DNA of 5,554 bases from Clostridia bacterium (GTDB lineage: Bacteria; Bacillota; DULZ01): NCBI GenBank assembly GCA_012520135.1, contig JAAYOX010000412.1:1-5554 (forward strand). The letters run 5' to 3'. Positions 1 through 5,554 of the stretch are shown here, in pieces. Each line of letters begins with the position of its first letter. The stretch's first letter is position 1. The notes under the pieces are model-generated. The model was not told the DNA's origin and searched no databases. It worked only from the letters and a program-made list of their open reading frames with translations. Position numbers and translations under genes: made by a program.

Positions 1-1157
1 ACCATGGAAATACAGACCGACAAACCAATCCCAATGGACAAACCGGCCTTCATGGCCTTTTGGGAAACGGCCCCACTGGTAATGGTCTCTACTTCGTTAA
101 CTAATACATGAACCGAAGGTTCTACAATAACAATAAAATAACCGATAATAAATCCCAGAGGTATCAATAACATCTTAAAATTGGAGGCTAATTCCGAGGC
201 CAGGAAATGCCCCGCAGGCAAGAACCCTACATTAACCCCGGTTAGGAACAACATTAATCCAATTAATGTATATACTAACCCTACACTAATTTTCAGCAGT
301 TGCCTCCTGGTAAACCGCCGAAAAATCAGCTGAAAAATAAGAAAGAAGATAATTATCGGCGATAAGGCTAAAACTACCTCTTTAAGATACAGAGGCAAGC
401 CCAAAGCAAAAGCTTTCGCCACATCCTGAGAAGTTGCCACAACCGGCAAGACCACGGAGCCAAATTCTGCGGCAGTTGGATTGTAGAAAACACCCAGGAG
501 CAACACAGCCAGGACAGGACCCGCTACGCACATGGCTACCAAACCAAAGCTGTCATCAAAGGCCCCTTTGTCCCCTCTGACTGACGCTACACCGACACCG
601 ATGGCCAAAATAAAAGGCACCGTAATAGCACCGGTGGCAATACTGCCCGAATCAAAAGCCAGACCGATAAAATCCGCGGGTACCAATTGAGACAAAATGA
701 AGATCACCGGGTAGACCACAAGGAGAATATGAGCCAGCGAAATCCTTAATATAATCCGGGCCATGGCAAGGGCCAGGAAAATCCCCACCCCCAGGGCAAT
801 GGTCAAAATCAATACCATGTTCGGTATCGACGGTACCTGTCCCGCCAACACCTGCAAACCGGGTTCGGCAACAGTGATGGCACAACCAAATAAGAAACCT
901 ACCAAAATGATAATGAAAAGCTTCCTAGTCTTGGTGATTGCCGCTCCCATACCTTCTCCAATGGGAATCATGGCCACATCTGCTCCCAAGGAGAAAAAAC
1001 CCATACCGACAATCAGCAAAGCCGCTCCCGTCAGGAATAACAATAAAGTCCCGGTGGGCATGGGAGCAACGGAAATGCTTAATAGCAGCACAATGATTGT
1101 GATGGGAAGTACCGACGATAACGCTTCTAAAATCTTTTCTTTAAGTATTTTGTTCAT
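1..1157 (-). CDS. DUF1538-family polytopic membrane protein, two-repeat form (3' end outside window)
   Basis: Reading the minus strand from the ATG at 1157-1155 gives 385 open codons to the left edge, so the C-terminus is missing. The start follows a GGGGGTG ribosome site about 5 bases upstream. The product is very hydrophobic, with roughly ten predicted membrane segments (for example residues 15-30, 36-55, 80-97, 112-138, 142-160, 206-224, 262-279, 328-346). Two homologous halves are visible: a G-x6-G-x2-V-x3-P-x-G block at residues 51-67 recurs at 300-316, and the later EP-x4-L motif at 98-104 recurs at 346-352. This two-unit pattern is what I recognise as DUF1538, whose complete two-repeat proteins run to about 500 residues. 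DUF1538 pairs (UmpA/UmpB of Halomonas) have been reported, as I recall, to act as Na+(Li+,K+)/H+ antiporters; most members are uncharacterised. It diverges from the molybdoenzyme operon. Family assignment is fairly secure, function is not. Confidence 0.85.
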   Translation of the reverse strand, partial: MNKILKEKILEALSSVLPITIIVLLLSISVAPMPTGTLLLFLTGAALLIVGMGFFSLGADVAMIPIGEGMGAAITKTRKLFIIILVGFLFGCAITVAEPGLQVLAGQVPSIPNMVLILTIALGVGIFLALAMARIILRISLAHILLVVYPVIFILSQLVPADFIGLAFDSGSIATGAITVPFILAIGVGVASVRGDKGAFDDSFGLVAMCVAGPVLAVLLLGVFYNPTAAEFGSVVLPVVATSQDVAKAFALGLPLYLKEVVLALSPIIIFFLIFQLIFRRFTRRQLLKISVGLVYTLIGLMLFLTGVNVGFLPAGHFLASELASNFKMLLIPLGFIIGYFIVIVEPSVHVLVNEVETITSGAVSQKAMKAGLSIGIGLSVCISM

Positions 1158-1176
1158 CCACACACCCCCGCACCAG

Positions 1177-1205
1177 ATTATATCATAAGGTTTCTAATAA
1201 CTCTA
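1177..1205 (-). promoter_or_regulatory. Candidate extended -10 promoter for the DUF1538 gene
   Basis: On the minus strand, positions 1185-1177 read TGATATAAT, a perfect extended -10 (TGn plus TATAAT). The hexamer 17 bases upstream (1205-1200, TAGAGT) is a poor -35, which extended -10 promoters tolerate. Transcription would begin near 1170, leaving a leader of only about 13 bases that still contains the GGGGGTG ribosome site. Inferred from consensus only. Confidence 0.45.
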
Positions 1206-1209
1206 TAAT

Positions 1210-1222
1210 GTACACTGTATAC
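1210..1222. promoter_or_regulatory. Imperfect 13-bp palindrome, possible operator
   Basis: GTACACTGTATAC is a two-fold symmetric sequence around the central T at 1216 with a single mismatched pair. It lies between the candidate leftward promoter (1177-1205) and the candidate rightward promoter (1235-1264), a suitable place for a factor that controls both directions. A plus-strand TATAAT at 1204-1209 directly abuts it, although no good -35 precedes that hexamer. The regulator is unknown; the PucR-type protein of the rightward operon is an obvious candidate, but no binding motif known to me supports that. Confidence 0.3.
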
Positions 1223-1234
1223 CGTTCATTACCT

Positions 1235-1264
1235 TTGAAAAACAGCCTTGCATTATGATAGTAT
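1235..1264 (+). promoter_or_regulatory. Candidate promoter for the molybdoenzyme operon
   Basis: TTGAAA at 1235-1240 and TAGTAT at 1259-1264 are separated by 18 bases, giving a modest sigma-A-like promoter with a start near 1271 and a leader of about 104 bases. A competing -10 is the perfect TATAAT at 1204-1209, which lacks a -35. Neither is strong, which would fit an activator-dependent promoter. Confidence 0.3.
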
Positions 1265-1285
1265 TAAAACCAACCGAAAAAAGCC

Positions 1286-1317
1286 GGCCACGGAAATTGA
1301 CGGTCAGCTTTGTGGCC
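1286..1317 (+). other. Hairpin with a palindromic loop in the operon leader
   Basis: GGCCACGGA (1286-1294) can pair with TTTGTGGCC (1309-1317) over nine positions, including two G-T wobbles, enclosing a 14-base loop. Inside the loop TGAC-G-GTCA (1298-1306) is itself symmetric, so the element could be an RNA hairpin or a DNA operator. No T-run follows, so it is not a simple terminator. It sits about 60 bases upstream of the first start codon of the operon. Confidence 0.35.
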
Positions 1318-1358
1318 CCGGTGGAATCATAGAGTAATTGTTTATTATACTGCCCAAC

Positions 1359-1367
1359 GAGGGGGTG
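1359..1367 (+). promoter_or_regulatory. Ribosome binding site of the molybdoenzyme gene
   Basis: GAGGGGGTG ends 7 bases before the ATG at 1375. It fixes the start: reading upstream in frame there is no alternative start codon before a TAG at 1330-1332, so the protein cannot carry an N-terminal export signal. The divergent DUF1538 gene uses a similar G-rich site. Confidence 0.65.
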
Positions 1368-1374
1368 GGGGTAC

Positions 1375-3414
1375 ATGGAATTTATCTATAATAACATTTG
1401 TTCTTCAGATTGCCGAAGTTCCTGCCGGATCAAGACTAAAGTCCAAAAGGGCAGAATTATCAGCATTCAAGGAGATCCTATTGATGAATTTACCCTGGGT
1501 TCTTTGTGCGCAAAAGGATATGCCCATCTACAACGAATCTATGCCCCGGATCGGATCACTTACCCCATGAAACAAATGGGCAAAGGCACCGGCAACTGGG
1601 TTCGAATTTCCTGGGAACAGGCACTCCGCGAAATAGCTCAGAAACTGATTGAAATCCGGGCCAAGCATAAGACACTGCTCCCGGTCTGCCTCAATAAATA
1701 TTTAGGGACTATGGGTTTGCTCTCCAGGAGTATTGACGGTTTTTTTAACAGCATCGGCTATATTACTTTAATGACAGGCTCTCCCTGTGTCGCTACCGGA
1801 GTGGATGCCTTGACCTTAAGCTTTGGTGCCTGTAAAAAACCGCCTCCTGAGGATATGCTTAATGCCGGCTTAATTGTTATTTGGGGATGCAATCCCGCTT
1901 GGACAACTCCCCATCAGATGCGTTTGGTCTTTGATGCCCGTGAAAAAGGTGCCACAGTAGTGGTAATTGATCCTGTTTTAACTGCCACCGCAGCAAGAAG
2001 TGATCTGTATGTGCAAATAAAACCCGGTACCGACTGGGCACTTGCCCGCGGGATCGCCAAGATTTTGGTAGAAGAAAACTTGATGGATCAACAATTTGTG
2101 GCCGAAAATACTAACGGCTGGGAAAGCTGTAAGAACTCCCTGGAACAGCTCAATTTGGATGAGGTGGCTTCAGCCACTGAAGTACCCGTAGCTGAGATTA
2201 AGAAACTGGCCCATTTAATTGGCAATACCAAGCCCATGACTATTTGGTTAGGGGCCGGAGTACAGCATACCTCCATGGGAGGGCAGGGTTTCCGTGCTAT
2301 TGCCGACTTGGCTGCCATAACGGGAAATATTGGCATCCCCGGTGGAAACATCCATTACGGTACCTTTGATTCATGGGGTTTCGCCGGAGAATTTACATCC
2401 CTTGAGCCACCGGATGGAAGCAAAGGGATTCCGGATGGCGAAGGACATTATCAACACCGCCAGGTGGGAACGGGACGATTTGCAGAACTTAAGACCATGG
2501 ATCCCCCCATTGATTTTCTATGGGTGGCTTCTCACAACCCCGTTGCCCAAGCCCCGGATTCAAATGCTGTTAAGCAGGCGCTGGCATCTATTGAGACTGT
2601 GGTAGTGGCTGACCTGTCACTTACCTCTACTGCCCGGTATGCAGATTATTTCCTGCCGGTAGCATCCCATTATGAATATGAGGACATTGTAGTTTCCTAC
2701 TGGGATTACGGCGCTGCCGTTAATCAAAAAGCTATTGAGCCTTTGGGGGAGAGTAAATCGGACTTTGAGATTATGCGGGAGTTGGCCGTTGTGTTGAATA
2801 AGCTGGCACCGGGGTTCAGCACCTTTCCTACAGATCGGGATGCAACCCAGTGGCTTGATTTGGAGATGAAGCCACTGTATCCTAAATTAGGAATAACCCA
2901 TTATCGTGAATTGATCAATCAATACCGGAGAGTTGATTTGCCCAGAGTTCCCTGGCAGGATAGAGAGTTTTTGACTCCCTCCGGAAAATATGAATTCCTC
3001 ACTGCTCCATGCACGCCATTAATCCACGCTTCGGAAGAAGTTGGCGATTACCCTTTCCGGCTGCTGCCCATTCGCAGTTTCGCTACCCTGAATTCCCAGT
3101 ACAGGAATTTCGTGAGCATGGAGGAATTGTCCGGAAGGTCTAAAGTTTTGGTTAATCCCAAGACAGCTCTTTCGAAAGGTATTGAGGAAGGAACAAGAGT
3201 CAAAGTGTACAACCAACTGGGGGAAATTGTACTGCCCGCCGGTCTGTCAAATTGCATTCCCCCGGATATTGTCTCCGTATATATTGGCTGCGATGCCAAG
3301 GAGGTTGAATTAAACAGTATTATTGCTTTGATTGATACCGATTTAGGTCAGTTATGTTCAGGAGCCAAAGGACTGGCCTTTAACAATACATTTGTAAACT
3401 TGGTAAGGGTGTGA
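1375..3414 (+). CDS. Molybdopterin (Mo/W-bisPGD) oxidoreductase catalytic subunit, DMSO reductase family, cytoplasmic
   Basis: This 679-residue protein has the full DMSO-reductase-family layout. An N-terminal [4Fe-4S] site is formed by C9, C13, C17 and C45 (C-x3-C-x3-C-x27-C), with the conserved lysine K47 in CAKG. The molybdopterin regions are clear: WGCNP with TTPHQ (170-180), a GATVVVIDP strand (192-200), PGTDWALARG (217-226), the glycine-rich TGNIGIPGGN (316-325), STARYADYFLP (418-428), and the C-terminal domain around NPKTALSKGIEEG (594-606). C138 in GSPCVATG is the probable Mo/W ligand, 93 residues after C45, close to the ligand spacing in formate dehydrogenase H and acetylene hydratase. 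No histidine follows it, which argues against formate dehydrogenase. There is no Tat signal and no hydrophobic leader. At about 680 residues it is shorter than DmsA and closer to uncharacterised soluble members such as Bacillus YoaE (from memory). The ferredoxin gene 4 bases downstream is its likely partner. Family is certain; substrate is unknown. Confidence 0.93.
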   Translation: MEFIYNNICSSDCRSSCRIKTKVQKGRIISIQGDPIDEFTLGSLCAKGYAHLQRIYAPDRITYPMKQMGKGTGNWVRISWEQALREIAQKLIEIRAKHKTLLPVCLNKYLGTMGLLSRSIDGFFNSIGYITLMTGSPCVATGVDALTLSFGACKKPPPEDMLNAGLIVIWGCNPAWTTPHQMRLVFDAREKGATVVVIDPVLTATAARSDLYVQIKPGTDWALARGIAKILVEENLMDQQFVAENTNGWESCKNSLEQLNLDEVASATEVPVAEIKKLAHLIGNTKPMTIWLGAGVQHTSMGGQGFRAIADLAAITGNIGIPGGNIHYGTFDSWGFAGEFTSLEPPDGSKGIPDGEGHYQHRQVGTGRFAELKTMDPPIDFLWVASHNPVAQAPDSNAVKQALASIETVVVADLSLTSTARYADYFLPVASHYEYEDIVVSYWDYGAAVNQKAIEPLGESKSDFEIMRELAVVLNKLAPGFSTFPTDRDATQWLDLEMKPLYPKLGITHYRELINQYRRVDLPRVPWQDREFLTPSGKYEFLTAPCTPLIHASEEVGDYPFRLLPIRSFATLNSQYRNFVSMEELSGRSKVLVNPKTALSKGIEEGTRVKVYNQLGEIVLPAGLSNCIPPDIVSVYIGCDAKEVELNSIIALIDTDLGQLCSGAKGLAFNNTFVNLVRV

Positions 3415-3418
3415 GAAT

Positions 3419-4027
3419 ATGCCTCGGACTCAAAAAGGATTTCTGTTTGATCCAAACCGCTGTTTGGGCTGCAGAGCTTGTATCATGGCTTGTGCTGCCG
3501 GTAAGGATTTACCCCCCGGCATCTATTTGCGTCATGTTACAAGGCAAGAATTTCGCAAAGGGACCCAAATTATCCAATACTACCTTTCTACTTCATGTAA
3601 TCATTGTGTCAATCCGGAATGTTTACGCCTTTGTCCGGAGCAGGCCTTCCGCAAACGACGAGACGGCATCGTATTGCATGATCTATCAAAATGCAACGGA
3701 TGCGGCGATTGCACCCGGAGTTGTCCCTTTGAAGCACCCATTGTAAACCCTACCACCGGTAAAGCGATCAAGTGTGATTTCTGCTATGATAAGTTGGATG
3801 AAGGAGAAATCCCCTTTTGCGTAGCTGCTTGTCCTGTCCAAGCATTACGCCAAATAGATATCTGGCACCTCAAATCCCAAGCTCCCGATACGGTAAAACG
3901 GTTGCACGGTATCATCACGCTTCAGATCACACGGCCATCAATTCGCTACCATGCCCTGAAATCGGGAAAGCAGATCCTGCGCGATCCGGTACGGAAAGGG
4001 GATGAATATGAAAACGGGAATTTGTAA
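3419..4027 (+). CDS. DmsB-type electron-transfer subunit with four [4Fe-4S] cysteine sets
   Basis: The 202-residue product carries sixteen cysteines in four groups: C15/C18/C21/C25, C60/C63/C68/C72, C92/C95/C98/C102 and C119/C122/C134/C138. This is the arrangement of the DmsB/NrfC/PhsB ferredoxin subunits that wire a molybdoenzyme to its redox partner. All residues expected for four clusters are present, so it should be active. It starts 4 bases after the stop of the catalytic-subunit gene, with a weak purine-rich site (AAGGGTG) inside the end of that gene, which implies translational coupling. No Tat signal or membrane segment is present, and no NrfD/DmsC-type anchor gene follows, so the complex is expected to be soluble. 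After C138 the tail of about 64 residues is basic and has no motif I recognise. The final bases overlap the regulator gene. The physiological electron donor or acceptor is not evident. Confidence 0.92.
   Translation: MPRTQKGFLFDPNRCLGCRACIMACAAGKDLPPGIYLRHVTRQEFRKGTQIIQYYLSTSCNHCVNPECLRLCPEQAFRKRRDGIVLHDLSKCNGCGDCTRSCPFEAPIVNPTTGKAIKCDFCYDKLDEGEIPFCVAACPVQALRQIDIWHLKSQAPDTVKRLHGIITLQITRPSIRYHALKSGKQILRDPVRKGDEYENGNL
3996..4001 (+). promoter_or_regulatory. Ribosome binding site that decides the regulator start
   Basis: AAGGGG ends at 4001. Two in-frame ATG codons follow, at 4002 and 4008. The first touches the site (spacing 0) whereas the second is 6 bases away, so 4008 is the more likely start. 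The difference is only two residues. Confidence 0.55.
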
Positions 4028-5237
4028 TGAACTTTTCATCAAGTCAATCGAAGAATTAGCCCTAGGACGGGATATACCCTACATTACCGGAATGTTGGCT
4101 GAGGAGATTGGTAAGGGAGTTATTATTACTGACAGTGTTAACCGGGTTTTAGCTTTTCATGACCCCTCAGGAACCGGTGTAGCCGTTGGAGAGTTTTTCC
4201 CTCTTAACCGTGAGGGAAGCGGCGGCAATAAAGCCGGTGCCTTTGAGGAAACAGGCAGGTTCCGGGAGGGGCAGTGGGCAACGGATAAAGGAATACTCAA
4301 TTATGTTTATCTTACCATAGGAGTGCCTGGTAAGCTTTACGGCCATTGTATTGTTTTGTGTGCCGGCCGGGAATTGGATACCAGGCAGAAAATGATCATC
4401 CAGCAATTGTCCCTCACGTTGCTATTAGCTTTAAAAGAGAGCCTGGACCAAGAAGTCATCCGGGAACAGCTCCTTGATGAATTCACTTATGATGTTTTGT
4501 ACAATAATTACGATTCCAAAGTTGCCCTATTCGAAAAAGCCAGGCGTTTAAAGTGGAACCTGGAAGGACCTTTTGCCGTTGTGGTGATGGATGTTCCCAC
4601 CCACAAGCTGAGTACAGCAAGACGGCTGGGACCGGCTGTATTCAATACTTCTTCCCCTATTTACACAGTTATTAATGAAAATGTGGTTATCATTCTCTCC
4701 CTCACTAATTTATCTGATGTGCAAATTAAGACAGCCTTAAAGGAATTTACTACGGAACTTCTAGGTAATCTGGCTTTCAACCACGTTAAAGATGTTCATA
4801 TGGGCATTGGCTGTGTTGCAACCAACTTAACGGATTTGCATCAAAGTTTTCAGGAAGCAAAGGTGGCATTGGAACTGGGGAAGGTATTTAGTGCCGGTGA
4901 CATCAGTTGTTTTGACGAAATGGGCTTTTTGAAATTCATCTTTTCAGCACCGGCCCAAGAACTGCAGGAATTCGTCCAACGAATTCTCGGTAAAATCATA
5001 GCTTACGATCTGGAGATGGAAACTGAATTATTAAAAACCATAGAAGTTTATCTTAACCAGCATTGCCAAATCACCAATTGTGCCAAGGCCTTATACATTC
5101 ATGAAAATACTCTGCGAAGCAGGCTAAAAAAAATTGAGCAGTTGCTGGGTTTCGATCTAAAACGGATCGATCACTTGTTAAATATCTATATTGCCCTACA
5201 GATTCTGAAAACTGATCATTACCACGAATTTGAATAG
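4008..5237 (+). CDS. PucR/CdaR-family transcriptional regulator
   Basis: The 409-residue protein (411 if started at 4002) has the family architecture. An N-terminal region (about 25-145) with alternating strands and helices resembles a GAF-like or sugar-diacid-type sensor domain. A degenerate GGDEF-like domain follows (about 185-300), marked by GPFAVVVMDV and by MGIG with a later SFQEAKVALELG. A C-terminal PucR-type helix-turn-helix (about 341-400) contains the hallmark HENTLRSRLKKIEQL segment (366-380) followed by GFDL. Family members regulate purine catabolism, sugar diacid use, amino acid use and similar pathways, usually as ligand-responsive activators. Here the gene overlaps the ferredoxin gene by 20 bases and is last in the operon, so it probably controls its own operon in response to the enzyme's substrate or product. 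The ligand is unknown. A strong terminator begins 10 bases after the stop codon. Confidence 0.9.
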   Translation: MKTGICNELFIKSIEELALGRDIPYITGMLAEEIGKGVIITDSVNRVLAFHDPSGTGVAVGEFFPLNREGSGGNKAGAFEETGRFREGQWATDKGILNYVYLTIGVPGKLYGHCIVLCAGRELDTRQKMIIQQLSLTLLLALKESLDQEVIREQLLDEFTYDVLYNNYDSKVALFEKARRLKWNLEGPFAVVVMDVPTHKLSTARRLGPAVFNTSSPIYTVINENVVIILSLTNLSDVQIKTALKEFTTELLGNLAFNHVKDVHMGIGCVATNLTDLHQSFQEAKVALELGKVFSAGDISCFDEMGFLKFIFSAPAQELQEFVQRILGKIIAYDLEMETELLKTIEVYLNQHCQITNCAKALYIHENTLRSRLKKIEQLLGFDLKRIDHLLNIYIALQILKTDHYHEFE

Positions 5238-5246
5238 CTTATAGCA

Positions 5247-5282
5247 GGGAGGAGGTTTCTACAATGGAACCTCCTCTTTTTT
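5247..5282 (+). terminator. Rho-independent terminator of the molybdoenzyme operon
   Basis: GAGGAGGTTTC (5249-5259) pairs with GGAACCTCCTC (5266-5276) around a 6-base loop, an 11-bp stem with one wobble, immediately followed by six T residues (5277-5282). Weak pairs extend the base outward. It lies 10 bases after the regulator stop codon and makes 1375-5237 a self-contained transcription unit. Confidence 0.9.
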
Positions 5283-5347
5283 CGTGGAATAGCACACAGG
5301 TACCATGTCGGAAATTGCTGAATATATGAATTGTAAATTTGTAACTG

Positions 5348-5357
5348 GGCTTAAGCC
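5348..5357. repeat. Perfect 10-bp palindrome upstream of the Tat-tagged gene
   Basis: GGCTTAAGCC is perfectly symmetric, and flanking ACT (5344-5346) and AGT (5360-5362) extend the symmetry with one base bulged. It lies in the stretch after the terminator, next to a short direct repeat (TTGTAA at 5331 and 5339). It may be an operator for the downstream gene. TATAAA (5368-5373) and TACAAT (5376-5381) are possible -10 hexamers near it, but I found no matching -35 for either. Confidence 0.3.
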
Positions 5358-5389
5358 TTAGTCACAATATAAAAATACAATGTAATTTC

Positions 5390-5398
5390 GGAGGTGAT
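5390..5398 (+). promoter_or_regulatory. Strong Shine-Dalgarno sequence without a well-placed start codon
   Basis: GGAGGTGAT matches nine bases of the complement of the 16S rRNA 3' end. No ATG, GTG or TTG follows at 5-10 bases; the next ATG is at 5414, 15 bases after the match ends. A second purine run, AAGGGG (5399-5404), is better placed for that ATG. GTGATAA (5394-5400) is also perfectly complementary to TTATCAC (5450-5456), so the site could be masked in the RNA. Confidence 0.4.
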
Positions 5399-5413
5399 AA
5401 GGGGCAAAAAAAC

Positions 5414-5485
5414 ATGCAAAACCGTGAAATAACCTCACAAATGCGAATGTTATCACATGCTCTTTTGGAAAAATTATGGAGGTGA
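5414..5485 (+). CDS. Possible 23-codon leader ORF
   Basis: An ATG at 5414 opens 23 codons ending with TGA at 5483-5485. That stop codon forms part of the GGAGGTGA ribosome site of the next gene, so translation of this ORF could be coupled to it. The upstream AAGGGG at 5399-5404 has usable spacing (9 bases). The peptide is short, basic and without a recognised motif. Chance is a serious alternative, because any frame running into GGAGGTGA ends this way. Confidence 0.2.
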   Translation: MQNREITSQMRMLSHALLEKLWR

Positions 5486-5486
5486 A
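5479..5486 (+). promoter_or_regulatory. Ribosome binding site of the Tat-tagged gene
   Basis: GGAGGTGA ends 3 bases before the ATG at 5490, leaving 7 bases between GGAGG and the start codon. This is near-consensus and fixes the start, which places a twin-arginine motif at residues 5-6. Confidence 0.7.
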
Positions 5487-5489
5487 TTT

Positions 5490-5554
5490 ATGGATATATC
5501 ACGCAGACAATTCGTGGGTGGAGGATTGGCTCTTGGGGGGGCCATTGCAGTAGG
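5490..5554 (+). CDS. Tat-exported protein, N-terminus only (cut by window edge)
   Basis: Only 21 complete codons are visible. They encode SRRQF (residues 4-8) followed by a glycine- and alanine-rich hydrophobic stretch, which is a textbook twin-arginine signal peptide. Tat substrates are typically folded before export and often carry cofactors, such as molybdopterin enzymes, flavocytochromes, iron-sulfur proteins and multicopper oxidases. Nothing in the visible part says which. A strong terminator separates it from the molybdoenzyme operon, so it is probably a separate unit; a functional link is possible but unproven. Confidence 0.75.
   Translation, partial: MDISRRQFVGGGLALGGAIAV

Noticed and set aside
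763..1188. 141-codon plus-strand open frame
   Set aside because: It is antisense to the DUF1538 gene, which has the convincing membrane-protein composition and internal repeat. The plus-strand product has no recognisable motif.
1297..1302. TTGACG as a -35 hexamer
   Set aside because: No acceptable -10 lies 16-18 bases downstream (the sequence there is GGTGGA-like). It fits better as part of the TGAC-G-GTCA symmetric element.
1310..1570. 86-codon plus-strand open frame overlapping the molybdoenzyme start
   Set aside because: It is out of frame with the clear Fe-S and molybdopterin motifs and has no ribosome site comparable to the one at 1359-1367.
1375..3414. Acetylene hydratase or formate dehydrogenase identity
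   Set aside because: The Asp that follows the second Fe-S cysteine in acetylene hydratase is Arg here, and the His following the metal-ligating Cys/Sec of formate dehydrogenases is Val here.
5264..5329. 21-codon ORF starting after a GGAGG at the right distance
   Set aside because: The apparent ribosome site and the ATG are the stem and loop of the terminator hairpin, which explains the GGAGG sequence fully.
5305..5361. 18-codon ORF after the terminator
   Set aside because: It has no ribosome site, no motif, and a length expected by chance.
1..5554. CRISPR array, insertion sequence, tRNA or rRNA genes
   Set aside because: I saw no regularly spaced repeats, no transposase or terminal inverted repeats, and no tRNA or rRNA signatures on either strand.

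Overview
The window looks like chromosomal DNA from an anaerobic, low-to-mid GC Gram-positive bacterium of the Clostridia, perhaps Desulfotomaculum/Desulfitobacterium-like. This is inferred from AGGAGG-type ribosome sites, a PucR-family regulator, a DMSO-reductase-family molybdoenzyme with a DmsB-type ferredoxin, and a Tat-tagged gene next door. The species cannot be fixed from the sequence alone.

Layout. Positions 1-1157 (minus strand) hold the first 385 codons of a polytopic membrane protein of the DUF1538 family; it continues past the left edge. Positions 1158-1374 are a divergent intergenic region with candidate promoters for both directions, a 13-bp imperfect palindrome and a hairpin in the leader of the rightward operon. 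Positions 1375-5237 (plus strand) are a compact three-gene operon: a molybdopterin (Mo or W) oxidoreductase catalytic subunit, a ferredoxin subunit with four [4Fe-4S] cysteine sets, and a PucR/CdaR-type transcriptional regulator. Genes one and two are 4 bases apart, and genes two and three overlap. A strong rho-independent terminator at 5247-5282 closes the operon. Positions 5283-5489 hold a 10-bp palindrome, a near-perfect Shine-Dalgarno sequence with no start codon at the right distance, and a possible 23-codon leader ORF. At 5490 a new gene starts with a clear twin-arginine signal peptide and is cut by the right edge.

How the genes may work together. The catalytic and ferredoxin subunits should form a soluble cytoplasmic complex: neither has a Tat signal and no membrane-anchor gene is present. 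Electrons would pass from the Mo/W site through an N-terminal [4Fe-4S] cluster into the four-cluster subunit, or the reverse. The substrate cannot be named. The co-transcribed PucR-type protein probably senses the substrate or a related metabolite and controls this operon, perhaps also the divergent DUF1538 gene. The DUF1538 protein may be an ion/proton antiporter or other transporter; its link to the enzyme rests only on divergent adjacency.
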